Position numbers and translations under genes: made by a program
Part shown: piece after piece, positions 29,708 through 38,779 of the stretch
Layout of the letters: each line of letters opens with the position of its first letter
Position numbering within the stretch: position 1 is the first letter of the stretch
Notes under the pieces: model-generated
Seen by the model: only the letters and a program-made list of their open reading frames with translations
Database searches by the model: none
What the model was told of the DNA's origin: nothing
Origin: Gammaproteobacteria bacterium
Lineage (GTDB): Bacteria; Pseudomonadota; Gammaproteobacteria; Legionellales; Legionellaceae
Length of the DNA: 64,000 nt
Assembly: GCA_030147635.1 (NCBI GenBank)
Contig: JASBUZ010000053.1
Coordinates: 1-64,000, forward strand
Reading direction: 5' to 3'

Positions 29708-29977
29708 ATGATAGAGACTCGAGTGACCATCATAAATAAATTAGGCCTGCACGCTCGTGCTTCGGCCAAGTTTGTCGCAACCGCAGGTCGATTTCAAAGC
29801 CAAATTGACATCACCAAAGACTCCCAGAAAGTCAACGGCAAAAGTATTATGGGTGTGATGATGCTTGCAGCCAGCCAAAATAGTGAGCTTGTACTGAGTA
29901 TCGACGGACCAGACGAAGAAAGCATGACCGAAGCACTAGTCACCCTCATCAACGATTTGTTTGGCGAGTCAGAATAA
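29708..29977 (+). CDS. ptsO: HPr-like phosphocarrier, nitrogen-PTS NPr type
   Basis: An 89-residue HPr-fold protein. The phosphorylated His15 is in NKLGLHARASAKF and Ser46 in NGKSIMGVMMLAA. It has standard length when started at the ATG at 29708; a GTG two codons earlier (29702) cannot be excluded, and the ribosome binding site is weak. It would carry phosphate from EI(Ntr) to EIIA(Ntr). Neither ptsP nor ptsN is in the window. It converges with pssA, stops only 3 bases apart. Confidence 0.92.
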   Translation: MIETRVTIINKLGLHARASAKFVATAGRFQSQIDITKDSQKVNGKSIMGVMMLAASQNSELVLSIDGPDEESMTEALVTLINDLFGESE

Positions 29978-29980
29978 AAT

Positions 29981-30736
29981 CTACTTTTCCGGTTTTTTCG
30001 ATGCTTTTTTAAGACGCCTACCACGTGCTTCTTTCAAGCCTGTGAGCGTTTGAAATGGCCCTGACAGTGCATAACCGACAAAAGCGACAAAGAGTGTTAC
30101 AGAGGGTGCTGCTGCAATCGTAACAAATAAAAGCACCATAAATAGCACATGAAGAAACGGAATTTTCCCTTTAAAATCAAGCTTCTTAAAGCTGTAGTAG
30201 CGAATATTGCTGACCATCAGCGCTGCCACCGAAAGCATACCTCCCACAATAAGCCAACTGACAAACAAGTTCGCATGCCCCTCTGGGTTACAAACCCAGA
30301 CAAAAGAGGCAAGTACAGCGGCTGCCGCGGGACATGCCAAACCTTGAAAGTAACGCTTATCAGCTGTTTCAACTTGGGTATTAAATCGCGCTAATCTCAA
30401 GGCAACTGATGCCGTATAAATAAAGGCTGCAAGCCAACCAAGCTTGCCAAGAGGCTCCAGTGCCCAGCTATACAGCAACACAGAAGGAGCAACGCCAAAG
30501 GAGACCATATCAGAGAGGCTGTCATACTCAGCCCCAAAATCGGTTTGCGTGTTGGTCATGCGTGCAATACGTCCATCCAAAGCATCCATCACCATACCGA
30601 CAAAAATCGCAATAACTGCAACATCATACTGACCCTTCAATGAAGCAATAATCGAGTAAAATGCAGAAAATAAGCTGGCTGTAGTCAATAAATTCGGCAG
30701 TAAATAGATGCCGTTATGGGTATTTTTTCGCTTCAC
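29981..30736 (-). CDS. pssA: CDP-diacylglycerol-serine O-phosphatidyltransferase
   Basis: A 251-residue integral membrane enzyme of the CDP-alcohol phosphatidyltransferase family. The catalytic pattern DG-x2-AR-x8-G-x3-D-x3-D is complete: D54, G55, A58, R59, G68, D72, D76. Several hydrophobic helices follow, with a basic tail (RGRRLKKASKK). It forms phosphatidylserine from CDP-diacylglycerol and serine, the precursor of phosphatidylethanolamine. It is the membrane-embedded (type II) kind, unlike the E. coli peripheral enzyme. The serine decarboxylase gene psd is not nearby. Confidence 0.92.
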   Translation of the reverse strand: MKRKNTHNGIYLLPNLLTTASLFSAFYSIIASLKGQYDVAVIAIFVGMVMDALDGRIARMTNTQTDFGAEYDSLSDMVSFGVAPSVLLYSWALEPLGKLGWLAAFIYTASVALRLARFNTQVETADKRYFQGLACPAAAAVLASFVWVCNPEGHANLFVSWLIVGGMLSVAALMVSNIRYYSFKKLDFKGKIPFLHVLFMVLLFVTIAAAPSVTLFVAFVGYALSGPFQTLTGLKEARGRRLKKASKKPEK

Positions 30737-30883
30737 TGTTTATTCCTGAACAATCTGATATATGCAAATACTACCATAATATCAGCTTTCGTGACCATTC
30801 AGGGCCTACGAAAAGTAAACGGTTCATGCTAAAATCACGCCCGCGATGCTATACTATATACAATAAATTGTTCTGTGGTTGCT

Positions 30884-31213
30884 ATGACAAAATCAACTAA
30901 ACCAACACAAGAAAAACCCAAGAAACACGATAAAAAAATTGTGATCGAAGGCGTCACGCCTGAAGGTTCTGCTTTTCGTCCCAGCGACTGGGCTGAGCGG
31001 ATGAGTGGCGCCATGGCAAGCTTTAAGAACAGTCGAATTCACTACTCTCCCCTACTACAGCCAAGCGTCAATCATGAAGGCTATAAATGCGTTTTGCTCG
31101 ACCCAAAGCTCAAAGAATCAAGCCCACAAATCTATCAATCTATTCTCGACTTCGCAAAAGCTAACCAGCTCAAAATTTGTGATGAAGACGAATCCGCCGA
31201 ATCACAAGACTAA
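30884..31213 (+). CDS. DUF3579-family protein
   Basis: A 109-residue soluble protein. The core IVIEGVTPEGSAFRPSDWAERMSG and YKCVLLDPKLKESSPQIY matches the DUF3579 family common in beta/gammaproteobacteria, whose function is unknown. The N-terminus is Lys-rich. The ATG at 30884 or a GTG three codons earlier could start it. A TATACT at 30850-30855 may be the -10 box. Its TAA overlaps the stop of the convergent IcmC-like gene. Confidence 0.75.
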   Translation: MTKSTKPTQEKPKKHDKKIVIEGVTPEGSAFRPSDWAERMSGAMASFKNSRIHYSPLLQPSVNHEGYKCVLLDPKLKESSPQIYQSILDFAKANQLKICDEDESAESQD

Positions 31214-31755
31214 GCACCTGAGCCCGTAGCGCTCCTTTTCACTGTTCCCATCACTTCAAAAAAGCTATTCATGGCGTAATCGATGAACTCAATCGTATTA
31301 TCAAAGTTCAGCGCAAAAATCCCAGCCACCAAAAACGTTAAACCCTTCGAGCCCTCTTTAACTCCAGGCTCGCTAGCATGTGCGAGCAAAACGCAGCCTC
31401 TGACAAACCAAATGACGCCTGTGGTTTGAATTAAAAACTTAACTGCCGCAGTTAAGGCATCATTATTTTCTTCGGAATACGCTAAAATGTTCTGGCTTCC
31501 AAAAGCTGTGTTAGCCAAAACACTCAGCGCTGTTGGTAAAAAAATCAGAGCCACTCCAGCCAAGAAAAAAGCAATAGGCACAAACATTCTTTCTTGAGAG
31601 GAAGATTGTGCTCGTGCGTCCCCAATCTTATGAAACTTATTCATTGCAGCCAAGATAAGCGCTATGCCAATCACATAACCAAAGCCCGACACCAACTCTT
31701 GTATGGGAGCAAGTGATTTACTTAAGTTGACAAAAATAGAGACCAAATCAGCCAT
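31210..31755 (-). CDS. IcmC/DotE- or DotV-like inner-membrane protein of Dot/Icm type IVB secretion
   Basis: A 181-residue protein with about four hydrophobic helices (roughly 22-42, 58-80, 105-125, 138-155). Its pattern recalls IcmC/DotE and DotV of Legionella and Coxiella: APIQELVSGFGYVIGIALIL, SSSQERMFVPIAFFLAGVAL, FLPTALSV-NTAFG, TTGVIWFVRGCVLLAHASEPG and KGLTFLVAGIFALNFDNTIE. Recognition is from memory of the family, not an alignment, and I cannot tell IcmC from DotV. In the intact system these are small membrane parts of uncertain detail near the core complex. No other dot/icm gene lies in this window, so this would be an isolated component or a relic. A CAGGG site precedes the ATG. Confidence 0.7.
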   Translation of the reverse strand: MADLVSIFVNLSKSLAPIQELVSGFGYVIGIALILAAMNKFHKIGDARAQSSSQERMFVPIAFFLAGVALIFLPTALSVLANTAFGSQNILAYSEENNDALTAAVKFLIQTTGVIWFVRGCVLLAHASEPGVKEGSKGLTFLVAGIFALNFDNTIEFIDYAMNSFFEVMGTVKRSATGSGA

Positions 31756-31839
31756 AAAAGCCCTGTTGATACTTGCAATTTGGTGGATTTAGACGCATAT
31801 TGAGAGCCTTTCCTTAAACTTAGGCACACATCTATTATT

Positions 31840-32568
31840 ATGCAGGCTAACACCTTTACCTTAACCTTGGAAGAGGCGTACATGCTAACGCCTTCAGTCA
31901 AGCACTTTGTTTTCACGCACCGTGCCCCCCTAAATTACGCGCCAGGGCAGTTTATTACGATGCACATCAAAAAAGACGATAAAATCTTGCGTCGTAGTTA
32001 TAGTATCGCAAACCCACCCAACACCGAAAATGTGCTAGAGCTTGCCGCAGGCTTCGTTGAGGGTGGCCCCGGCACAGAATTACTGTTTAACTTAAAGCCC
32101 GGAGATACACTAGAAACAACGGGTCCCTTTGGCCGCCTGGTCTTAAAAGAAGAAGACCCTAAGCGTTATATTTTTGTTGCGACCAGCACGGGTATCACTC
32201 CTTACCGGGCGATGCTCCCAGAACTCACCAAGCGTTTACAGGCAAGTCCTGAGCTAGAAGTCGTCATTTTACAAGGCGTACAGACACGTAACGACTTACT
32301 CTATCATGATGAGTTTTTAAAATTTGCAGCTGAGCTCCCCCGTGTCACCTATCGTGCACAACTCAGCCGTGAAAAACCAGAAGCACTCGGAAGCCACGAA
32401 CATACAGGACATGTACAAACCAGCTTTTCTGAGCTTCAGCTAAACCCAGACGAGGATATAGTTTACTTATGCGGAAATCCTGGTATGGTGGACGAGTCTT
32501 TTTCCATCTTAAAAGAAAAAGATTTCGCCATACAACGCATTGTTCGTGAAAAGTATATCTCTCGATAA
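31840..32568 (+). CDS. FAD/NAD(P)H oxidoreductase of the ferredoxin-NADP reductase family
   Basis: A 242-residue flavin reductase-fold protein. It has the FAD motif RRSYSIANPP (RxYS), GGPGTELLF and the isoalloxazine region, then the NAD(P)-binding domain with ATSTGITPYRAM (GTGxxP-like) and YLCGNPGMVDE near the C-terminus. There is no [2Fe-2S] domain. It may reduce a ferredoxin, flavodoxin or free flavin. It stands just ahead of the aldolase gene, but no functional tie is evident. The ATG at 31840 has no strong ribosome binding site. Confidence 0.85.
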   Translation: MQANTFTLTLEEAYMLTPSVKHFVFTHRAPLNYAPGQFITMHIKKDDKILRRSYSIANPPNTENVLELAAGFVEGGPGTELLFNLKPGDTLETTGPFGRLVLKEEDPKRYIFVATSTGITPYRAMLPELTKRLQASPELEVVILQGVQTRNDLLYHDEFLKFAAELPRVTYRAQLSREKPEALGSHEHTGHVQTSFSELQLNPDEDIVYLCGNPGMVDESFSILKEKDFAIQRIVREKYISR

Positions 32569-32597
32569 AACAAAAAGTAACTAAAGGAGCAGCACCC

Positions 32598-33608
32598 GTG
32601 ACACATCATAACGAACTTTCTAAAACCATTGACTGCTTGTCCCACCCAGGAAAAGGAATCTTAGCCGCTGATGAAAGCACCGGTACCATCGGCAAACGCT
32701 TTGACAGCATTGGCATCGAAAATAGCGAAGAAAATCGACGCGATTATCGCCTTTTGTTGGCTGAAACTGAAAATCTCGAACAATATATCAGTGGCGTTAT
32801 TTTATTTGAAGAAACTTTCGAACATAAAAACAAAGACGGCAAATCTGTCCCTGAGCTCTTCGCAGAAAAAAACATTCTGCCCGGTATCAAAGTAGACAAA
32901 GGCCTGATTCCCCTACCTAACACTGACGGTGAGCAGATTACCCAAGGGCTAGATGGGCTTGAAGAGCGCTTACTACACTTCAAAAAGCTAGGGGCCAAGT
33001 TCGCTAAGTGGCGTAACGTGTTTAGCATTTCAGAGTTTAATCCAAGCCTGGTTGCGGTCAAAGCAGGAGCAGAAACACTCGCGCGCTACGCAACTACTTG
33101 TCAAAACGTCGGTATTGTTCCTATCGTTGAGCCTGAGTTGCTGATTGATGGCAACCACAGCATCGAGCATGCAGCAGAAGCAAGCGAAGTTATCTTACAT
33201 GAAGTGTTCAATGCTTTGTTTTTACACCAAGTCGCACTTGAAGCGATAATCTTAAAGCCAAGCATGATTACCTGTGGTAAGGAACATACGCCTTTCAGTA
33301 GCCCTGAAGAAATCGCAGAGTACACCTTGAGCGTGTTTAGAAACCAAGTCCCTGCAGCAGTTCCATCGATTAACTTCCTATCAGGTGGACAAACACCAGA
33401 GCAATCTATCATCAACCTCAATGCTATCAATAACTTTGGAGCGCAACCTTGGATGTTAAGCTTTTCTTATGGACGCGCCTTGCAAGAGCACTGCTTAAAA
33501 GCATGGTCAGGTCGCGAAGAAAACATCCCTGCAGCTCAAGAAGCATTATTGAAGGCTGCGGAAGCAAATAGTTTGGCTGCATGTGGTGAATACACCAAGC
33601 AAGACTAA
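32598..33608 (+). CDS. Class I fructose-bisphosphate aldolase
   Basis: A 336-residue enzyme of the eukaryote-like class I aldolase family. Evidence: GKGILAADESTGTIGKRF near the start, FAKWRNVF with an active-site Lys, PIVEPELLIDG, and EAIILKPSMIT, whose Lys near residue 219 forms the Schiff base with substrate. FLSGGQTPEQS follows and the C-terminus is close to the family's. It splits fructose-1,6-bisphosphate to the triose phosphates without metal. It starts at a GTG (32598) behind a strong AAAGGAG. The short spacing after the oxidoreductase suggests co-transcription. Confidence 0.93.
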   Translation: MTHHNELSKTIDCLSHPGKGILAADESTGTIGKRFDSIGIENSEENRRDYRLLLAETENLEQYISGVILFEETFEHKNKDGKSVPELFAEKNILPGIKVDKGLIPLPNTDGEQITQGLDGLEERLLHFKKLGAKFAKWRNVFSISEFNPSLVAVKAGAETLARYATTCQNVGIVPIVEPELLIDGNHSIEHAAEASEVILHEVFNALFLHQVALEAIILKPSMITCGKEHTPFSSPEEIAEYTLSVFRNQVPAAVPSINFLSGGQTPEQSIINLNAINNFGAQPWMLSFSYGRALQEHCLKAWSGREENIPAAQEALLKAAEANSLAACGEYTKQD

Positions 33609-33623
33609 TTATATCTCCAAAAA

Positions 33624-33660
33624 GCAGCATGTTTCAGGCGAACTGCATTAAACATGCTGC
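33624..33660. other. Perfect 11-bp stem-loop after the aldolase gene
   Basis: GCAGCATGTTT (33624-33634) and AAACATGCTGC (33650-33660) are perfect inverted copies around a 15-base loop. It lies just past the aldolase stop. No T-run follows on the plus strand, so it is at most a weak terminator or a messenger-stabilising hairpin. Confidence 0.5.
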
Positions 33661-33736
33661 CATCTTCGTTCATCTAGACAAATCCCCTTAATTCTGGCAA
33701 AATAGAGCTTTGTTCTTTAAATGAGCTGCTTATTTC

Positions 33737-34186
33737 ATGCAAAAAGTCCTTGTGCTGAATGGGCCAAACTTAAACCTACTCGGCTTACGTGAGCCAGCAC
33801 TTTACGGCCCCCAAACACTTGAGCAACTCAATCTAGCACTTCAATCAAAAGCAGAACAAAATAACCTGTTGCTTGAAACCAAACAAAGTCAGTCTGAATC
33901 AGAGCTTATTACCGCCATTCACAAAGCACATGAAAACGGAACCGACTACCTAATTTTTAACCCAGCAGCATTTACACACACCAGTATCGCACTTCGTGAC
34001 GCACTCCTTGCCGTGCAAATTCCATTTATTGAAGTGCATATTACAAACCCGCTTTCTAGAGAGCCCTACCGGCACACGTCTTATTTTTCAGACATTGCGC
34101 GCGGTAGTATCCAAGGTCTGGGCACATATGGCTACCAACTTGCCTTGCAGGCCATTATCCATGAATTAACTAACACCACACAGTGA
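33737..34186 (+). CDS. aroQ: 3-dehydroquinate dehydratase, type II
   Basis: A 149-residue type II dehydroquinase (shikimate pathway, third step). [21 protein letters not shown] carries the active-site Tyr, [17 protein letters not shown] the Asn/Ala loop, and [35 protein letters not shown] the catalytic His and the substrate loop. It leads the common gammaproteobacterial order aroQ-accB-accC-prmA, with accB starting 10 bases on. Confidence 0.96.
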   Translation: MQKVLVLNGPNLNLLGLREPALYGPQTLEQLNLALQSKAEQNNLLLETKQSQSESELITAIHKAHENGTDYLIFNPAAFTHTSIALRDALLAVQIPFIEVHITNPLSREPYRHTSYFSDIARGSIQGLGTYGYQLALQAIIHELTNTTQ

Positions 34187-34196
34187 GAAAAATCCT

Positions 34197-34673
34197 ATGG
34201 CTATGGACATTCGAAAAATCAAAAAATTAATTGAATTGCTGAACGAAACCGGCATTTCAGAAATTGAAATCAAAGAGGGTGAAGACTCCCTGCGCCTGAC
34301 TCGTCACGGTAGTAGCTCAGGGCTTCCGCAGATGGTAACTGAGCATGCCGTATCAGCGCCAGTGGCACCTGCAAAACCTGCAGCAGAGCCAGTGACATCT
34401 GTACTCGCAGCAGAACCCGCAGCGAGCGCCATTCCCTCTGGGCATGAAATACACTCACCGATGGTCGGAACCTTTTACGCATCGTCATCTCCTGATGCAC
34501 CCCCTTTTGTAAGCGTCGGTCAAAACGTTTCGGTTGGTGATACTTTATGTATTGTTGAAGCCATGAAGATGTTTAACGAAATCGAAGCTGATAAAGCCGG
34601 TGTTGTTAAAGCCATCATGGTCTCAAATGGCAGCCCAGTTGAATACGGCGAATTGCTCTTTGTCATTGAATAG
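34197..34673 (+). CDS. accB: Biotin carboxyl carrier protein of acetyl-CoA carboxylase
   Basis: A 158-residue BCCP. The N-terminal [18 protein letters not shown] is the usual start, which makes the ATG at 34203 a good alternative to 34197. A Pro/Ala-rich linker follows, then the biotinyl domain with [19 protein letters not shown] and the biotin-bearing Lys in [16 protein letters not shown]. It carries carboxybiotin between AccC and the AccAD carboxyltransferase for malonyl-CoA. accC follows after 11 bases. Confidence 0.96.
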   Translation: MAMDIRKIKKLIELLNETGISEIEIKEGEDSLRLTRHGSSSGLPQMVTEHAVSAPVAPAKPAAEPVTSVLAAEPAASAIPSGHEIHSPMVGTFYASSSPDAPPFVSVGQNVSVGDTLCIVEAMKMFNEIEADKAGVVKAIMVSNGSPVEYGELLFVIE

Positions 34674-34684
34674 GAGATGGCAGC

Positions 34685-36028
34685 ATGTTAAGCAAAATTT
34701 TGATCGCCAACCGCGGTGAGATTGCGCTCCGTATTTTACGAGCGTGCAAAGAATTGGGCATACAAACCGTTGCAGTCCATTCAGAGGTCGACAAAGACTT
34801 ACTACACGTACGCCTTGCCGATGAAACGGTATGCATTGGACCCGGCCCATCAGCAAAAAGCTATTTAAATATTCCGGCCATTATTGCAGCTGCTGAAGTA
34901 ACGGATGCTGTCGCGATTCACCCAGGCTACGGCTTTTTATCTGAGAATGCTGACTTTGCCGAAATCGTTGAGCAAAGTGGCTTTCGCTTCATTGGTCCAA
35001 CGGCTGAAACCATTCGTATTATGGGAGACAAAGTCTCTGCAATTAAAGCAATGAAAGACGCAGGCGTGCCTTGCGTCCCTGGCTCAGATGGCCCACTTGG
35101 CAATGATGACGCGAAAAACTTAGCACTTGCGCGAGACATTGGCTATCCAGTCATTATTAAAGCCGCAGGTGGCGGTGGTGGCCGTGGTATGCGCGTCGTA
35201 CACACAGAGTCAAACTTATTAAATGCGATTGCTCTCACACAAAGTGAAGCGAAAGCTGCCTTTAATAACCCCATCGTGTATATGGAAAAGTTTTTAGAAA
35301 ATCCAAGACACATCGAGTTTCAAGTGGTCGGTGATGGAAAAGGAGATGCCATTCACTTAGCTGAGCGTGACTGCTCAATGCAGCGCCGTCACCAAAAAGT
35401 AATTGAGGAAGCCCCGGCTCCTGGTCTAAGCCCTGAGCTACGCCGAGAAATGGGCGAGTGCGTCGTCAATGCCTGTAAAAAGCTGAAATATCGCGGTGCG
35501 GGTACATTTGAGTTTTTATATGAAGATGGCTGCTTCTACTTTATTGAGATGAACACGCGTATTCAGGTAGAACACCCAGTGACTGAGTGTATTACTGACA
35601 TGGATTTAATCAAAGAACAAATCCGAGTTGCCAGTGACTTGCCGCTCTCTCTAAGCCAAGATGAAATCAACATCGAAGGACATGCCATTGAGTGTCGTAT
35701 TAATGCGGAAGATGCCAAAACCTTTATGCCATCTCCTGGGAAAATCACCCTGCTCCATCAACCCGGTGGACCCGGCATTCGGTTTGACTCACACATTTAC
35801 GGCAGTTACACCGTGCCACCCCATTATGACTCCATGATTGGTAAGCTCATTGCGCATGGTAAAACACGTGAGGAAGCCTTTGCTCGGATGAGAAATGCAC
35901 TGGATGAAATCATTATTGATGGTATTAACACCAATCTTGATTTACATCGTCGCTTAATGGACGACAAAGGCTTTATAGACGGTGAAACCAATATTCACTA
36001 TTTAGAAGAGTTATTGAAAGAGGATTAA
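34685..36028 (+). CDS. accC: Biotin carboxylase subunit of acetyl-CoA carboxylase
   Basis: A 447-residue ATP-grasp enzyme: [20 protein letters not shown] at the start, [14 protein letters not shown], the Gly-rich loop [35 protein letters not shown], and the catalytic [14 protein letters not shown]. It carboxylates the biotin of AccB using ATP and bicarbonate. Length and motifs are normal. It sits between accB and prmA, the latter starting 2 bases after its stop. Confidence 0.97.
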   Translation: MLSKILIANRGEIALRILRACKELGIQTVAVHSEVDKDLLHVRLADETVCIGPGPSAKSYLNIPAIIAAAEVTDAVAIHPGYGFLSENADFAEIVEQSGFRFIGPTAETIRIMGDKVSAIKAMKDAGVPCVPGSDGPLGNDDAKNLALARDIGYPVIIKAAGGGGGRGMRVVHTESNLLNAIALTQSEAKAAFNNPIVYMEKFLENPRHIEFQVVGDGKGDAIHLAERDCSMQRRHQKVIEEAPAPGLSPELRREMGECVVNACKKLKYRGAGTFEFLYEDGCFYFIEMNTRIQVEHPVTECITDMDLIKEQIRVASDLPLSLSQDEINIEGHAIECRINAEDAKTFMPSPGKITLLHQPGGPGIRFDSHIYGSYTVPPHYDSMIGKLIAHGKTREEAFARMRNALDEIIIDGINTNLDLHRRLMDDKGFIDGETNIHYLEELLKED

Positions 36029-36030
36029 AG

Positions 36031-36903
36031 ATGTTTGAGCTACACGTAAGTCCTTGCGAAGCGGAGCACGCTGAAGCCATTTCGGAGCACTTAGAAGAGA
36101 GTGGCGCTTTGTCGGTCACCTTAGTAGACCAAGAAGACGACCCAATCCTTGAGCCGCTTCCTGGTGAGACCCCACTTTGGCAATACTCTGTCGCCCAAGC
36201 TCTCTTTGCCACAGCCATTGAAGCAGAGGCCGCGTGGCAAGCACTTGTAGCAGACCATCCCACCCTCTGTCGCACCCTAAAACCCGTGCCCCAGCAAGAC
36301 TGGGTACGGGCGTGCCTTGATGAGACTAAACCACTTTCGTTTGGTGAGAAGCTTTGGATTTGTCCGTCAAATCACCCCCCGCCAGAGCCTAATGCAGTCA
36401 ATATTATGCTCGACCCGGGACTCGCCTTCGGGACTGGCACCCACCCTACCACATCACTTTGCTTGCAATGGCTTGATGGCGCAACGCTCCATGATAAAAC
36501 CATCATTGATTATGGATGCGGCTCAGGCATTTTAGCACTCGCAGCACTCAAACTTGGCGCGAAGCTTGCTTATGCAGTGGACTTAGACGACCAAGCTTTG
36601 ATTGCCACACAAAGCAATGCTGAAAAGAATGATATCCCCAACAGCAAACTACTGCTCTCACAACCGGAAGCACTCAAAGAGCCAGTCAATATTTTATTGG
36701 CGAATATCTTACTCACCCCGCTACTGAGTTTACAAACACGATTTGCTGAGCTATTAAACTCAGGTGGCACACTCGTGCTTTCTGGCCTCCTGGCCAATCA
36801 GGTGGAACAACTGATGGATGCGTATGATGCTTCTGTTTGGATGCATCAAGCAACACAGTATGAAGATGAGTGGGCTTTGGTGACTTTTTCTAAGTCAACA
36901 TAA
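36031..36903 (+). CDS. prmA: Ribosomal protein L11 methyltransferase
   Basis: A 290-residue PrmA that trimethylates L11. The N-terminal substrate domain (to about 100) contains WVRACLDETKPLSFGEKLWI. The SAM domain has LDPGLAFGTGTHPTTSLCLQ, IIDYGCGSGILALAALKLGA, AVDLDDQALIATQSN and the active-site loop LLANILLTPLL. It is the last gene of the acc operon, and its final 14 bases overlap the convergent amidotransferase gene. Confidence 0.95.
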   Translation: MFELHVSPCEAEHAEAISEHLEESGALSVTLVDQEDDPILEPLPGETPLWQYSVAQALFATAIEAEAAWQALVADHPTLCRTLKPVPQQDWVRACLDETKPLSFGEKLWICPSNHPPPEPNAVNIMLDPGLAFGTGTHPTTSLCLQWLDGATLHDKTIIDYGCGSGILALAALKLGAKLAYAVDLDDQALIATQSNAEKNDIPNSKLLLSQPEALKEPVNILLANILLTPLLSLQTRFAELLNSGGTLVLSGLLANQVEQLMDAYDASVWMHQATQYEDEWALVTFSKST

Positions 36904-37702
36904 AATCCAGCAAACCAAGTTCCAGGTCACAGGTGGCATGTTGGTAATAGAAATAGCTATTATGCGCCAGCTCATGCCATGTGAGCGTATCATCATTCAA
37001 TGGCTCAGAGCTTACAATAACGGCCCGCTCCTCCTCTGCCTTCGATTGGTTGAAGTATAAAGACAATGGTGCCTGTGCCTTAGACACGTAACGCGTGGCC
37101 ATCAACTCCTGTCCATTCGTAATGACCAAATTAAGACGAGAAAAATGGGTGTCATCTTCAGAGGCTTGTTGTTCTATCACCCACTGTATCGCCTTTGTTA
37201 CCGAAGGAACTAAAGCGTAATTGGATTGTTCCAAAAAATGCATAATTAGCAAAAACAAACACTCAGAATCCGTGCTTCCTCTAAGTGCACCAAAAAGTGA
37301 GTCTGGCAATATATTAAATAATTTCCGCTTGATAGCCTCAAAGTGGCGAATGGTGCCATTATGTGCAAAAGCATACTGCCCATAAACAAAAGGATGGCAA
37401 TTATTTTGATTCACATCACCCACAGTAGACGCACGAACATGCCCTAAAAAACAAGATGACCGTATTTTTTCACAAAAATGATGTAAGTTTTCATTGTTCC
37501 AAGCAGGCTGTATAGATTTGAAAGTACCTGGTATCGAGTCAATATCAAAATCATACCAAGCGATACCAAATCCATCAGCATTAAGTCCACTGACAGTTTC
37601 TCTAGCTGCACGACTTTGCTTAATCAATGAATTTTCAGGCTTCACCAGCAAATCGCGCAGCAACAACTTTTCATGGCCTAAATATGCAACATATCGACAC
37701 AT
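36890..37702 (-). CDS. Class II glutamine amidotransferase, YafJ/EgtC-like
   Basis: A 270-residue Ntn-hydrolase. Cys2 after Met1 (MCRYVAYLG) is the expected nucleophile once Met is removed. Other family marks are NADGFGIAWYD, FLGHVRASTVGDVNQNNCHPF, AFAHNGTIRHFE and RGSTDSECLFLL. It could hydrolyse glutamine or a gamma-glutamyl amide. Unlike full amidotransferases it has no synthase domain; its gene follows an ATP-grasp ligase by 2 bases, so the two may form one system that builds and trims gamma-glutamyl bonds. The substrate is unknown. Confidence 0.85.
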   Translation of the reverse strand: MCRYVAYLGHEKLLLRDLLVKPENSLIKQSRAARETVSGLNADGFGIAWYDFDIDSIPGTFKSIQPAWNNENLHHFCEKIRSSCFLGHVRASTVGDVNQNNCHPFVYGQYAFAHNGTIRHFEAIKRKLFNILPDSLFGALRGSTDSECLFLLIMHFLEQSNYALVPSVTKAIQWVIEQQASEDDTHFSRLNLVITNGQELMATRYVSKAQAPLSLYFNQSKAEEERAVIVSSEPLNDDTLTWHELAHNSYFYYQHATCDLELGLLDFMLT

Positions 37703-37704
37703 AC

Positions 37705-38646
37705 TCAGCTCTCCACACTTACCCCGATTCGTACCAAAATATAATCGATGATACTTTCAGCAATTGTTTCACCGACAACCTCTTCTAGGCCCCAAAATCC
37801 AGCTGAAGAATTTGCTTCACACACTTTAAAACCTTCATCATCGAATAATAAATCTACGCCTGCAATATCTAAATTAAACAACCGGGCTGTTTCAGTTGCA
37901 AGCCATTCAATCTCGGGCGTCAGCTCAAACAGAGAAACCGAAGCACCTTTTGAGAAGTTCGCTTTAAAGCTCGTATTAGAGGTACGCTGCATACACCCGA
38001 GCACTTTTCCACCCACGAGAAATACACGTAAGTCTCGTCCACGACTATTTTGAATGAACTCCTGAAGAATAATATTTGCGCTAGGGTTATTGCTATATAC
38101 AAGCTCCATGACATCAATAAATTTATCTTCAGACTCGCATAAATAAATACCAGTCCCTTGAGTACCTGTGACATTTTTAATAACAAGCGGAAAACCAATC
38201 TCTCTTCGCACCACTTTAGGGTCAATTGGAAATTTTGCTAACATCGTTTTAGGGGTGGCAAGCTTGCTATTCGCCAACTGTTGACACATATATAATTTAT
38301 CTTTTACCGATAAAATAGACTGCGCATCGTTGCACACATAAACCCCAAGCCCCTGTAACTGACGAATCACCGATAAGGCGTAGTAAGTAGTCCCCGAGCC
38401 CATACGCGGAATAACAAAGTCTGGTAACTCTTCAGACTTATCGTCAATTAAAATACTTTTGGTATCACTTCGAGTAACCACCAATTCAAACTGCTCGGGC
38501 TTGAGTACTCGAAGCTCTATGCCTCTCACTTTTGCTGCTTGAAGTAAACGACCAACACTGTAGTCATTCTCATTCAGCTCAGCTTCGGATTTTGAATATA
38601 AAACGATACCACGAATGGTTTTTTTAACCTGTGTATTTTCTGACAT
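37705..38646 (-). CDS. RimK-like ATP-grasp ligase
   Basis: A 313-residue ATP-grasp protein of the RimK (alpha-L-glutamate ligase) type. An N-terminal domain (about 1-100) contains PDFVIPRMGSGTTYYAL. The ATP-grasp core has DKLYMCQQLANSKLATPKT, FPLVIKNVTGTQGTGIYL, ILQEFIQNSRGRDLRVFLVGG and GVDLLFDDEGFKVCEANSSAG, where the D-E-N metal ligands lie. RimK adds Glu to ribosomal S6, and relatives make amino-acid or peptide conjugates. The immediate glutamine amidotransferase partner points to a small-molecule or protein-tail glutamylation cassette; this is inferred. Confidence 0.88.
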   Translation of the reverse strand: MSENTQVKKTIRGIVLYSKSEAELNENDYSVGRLLQAAKVRGIELRVLKPEQFELVVTRSDTKSILIDDKSEELPDFVIPRMGSGTTYYALSVIRQLQGLGVYVCNDAQSILSVKDKLYMCQQLANSKLATPKTMLAKFPIDPKVVRREIGFPLVIKNVTGTQGTGIYLCESEDKFIDVMELVYSNNPSANIILQEFIQNSRGRDLRVFLVGGKVLGCMQRTSNTSFKANFSKGASVSLFELTPEIEWLATETARLFNLDIAGVDLLFDDEGFKVCEANSSAGFWGLEEVVGETIAESIIDYILVRIGVSVES

Positions 38647-38779
38647 TTTGAAAACCTCTAATCTTGGACAAGATCGTCAACGGCACTATACTGGGAAGCG
38701 GATTGTACTGCTGTTGATAATAAAAAGCACTCTAAATTTTATAAAAATGTACTTATTTGAATAATTTTTACAGCGCTCG

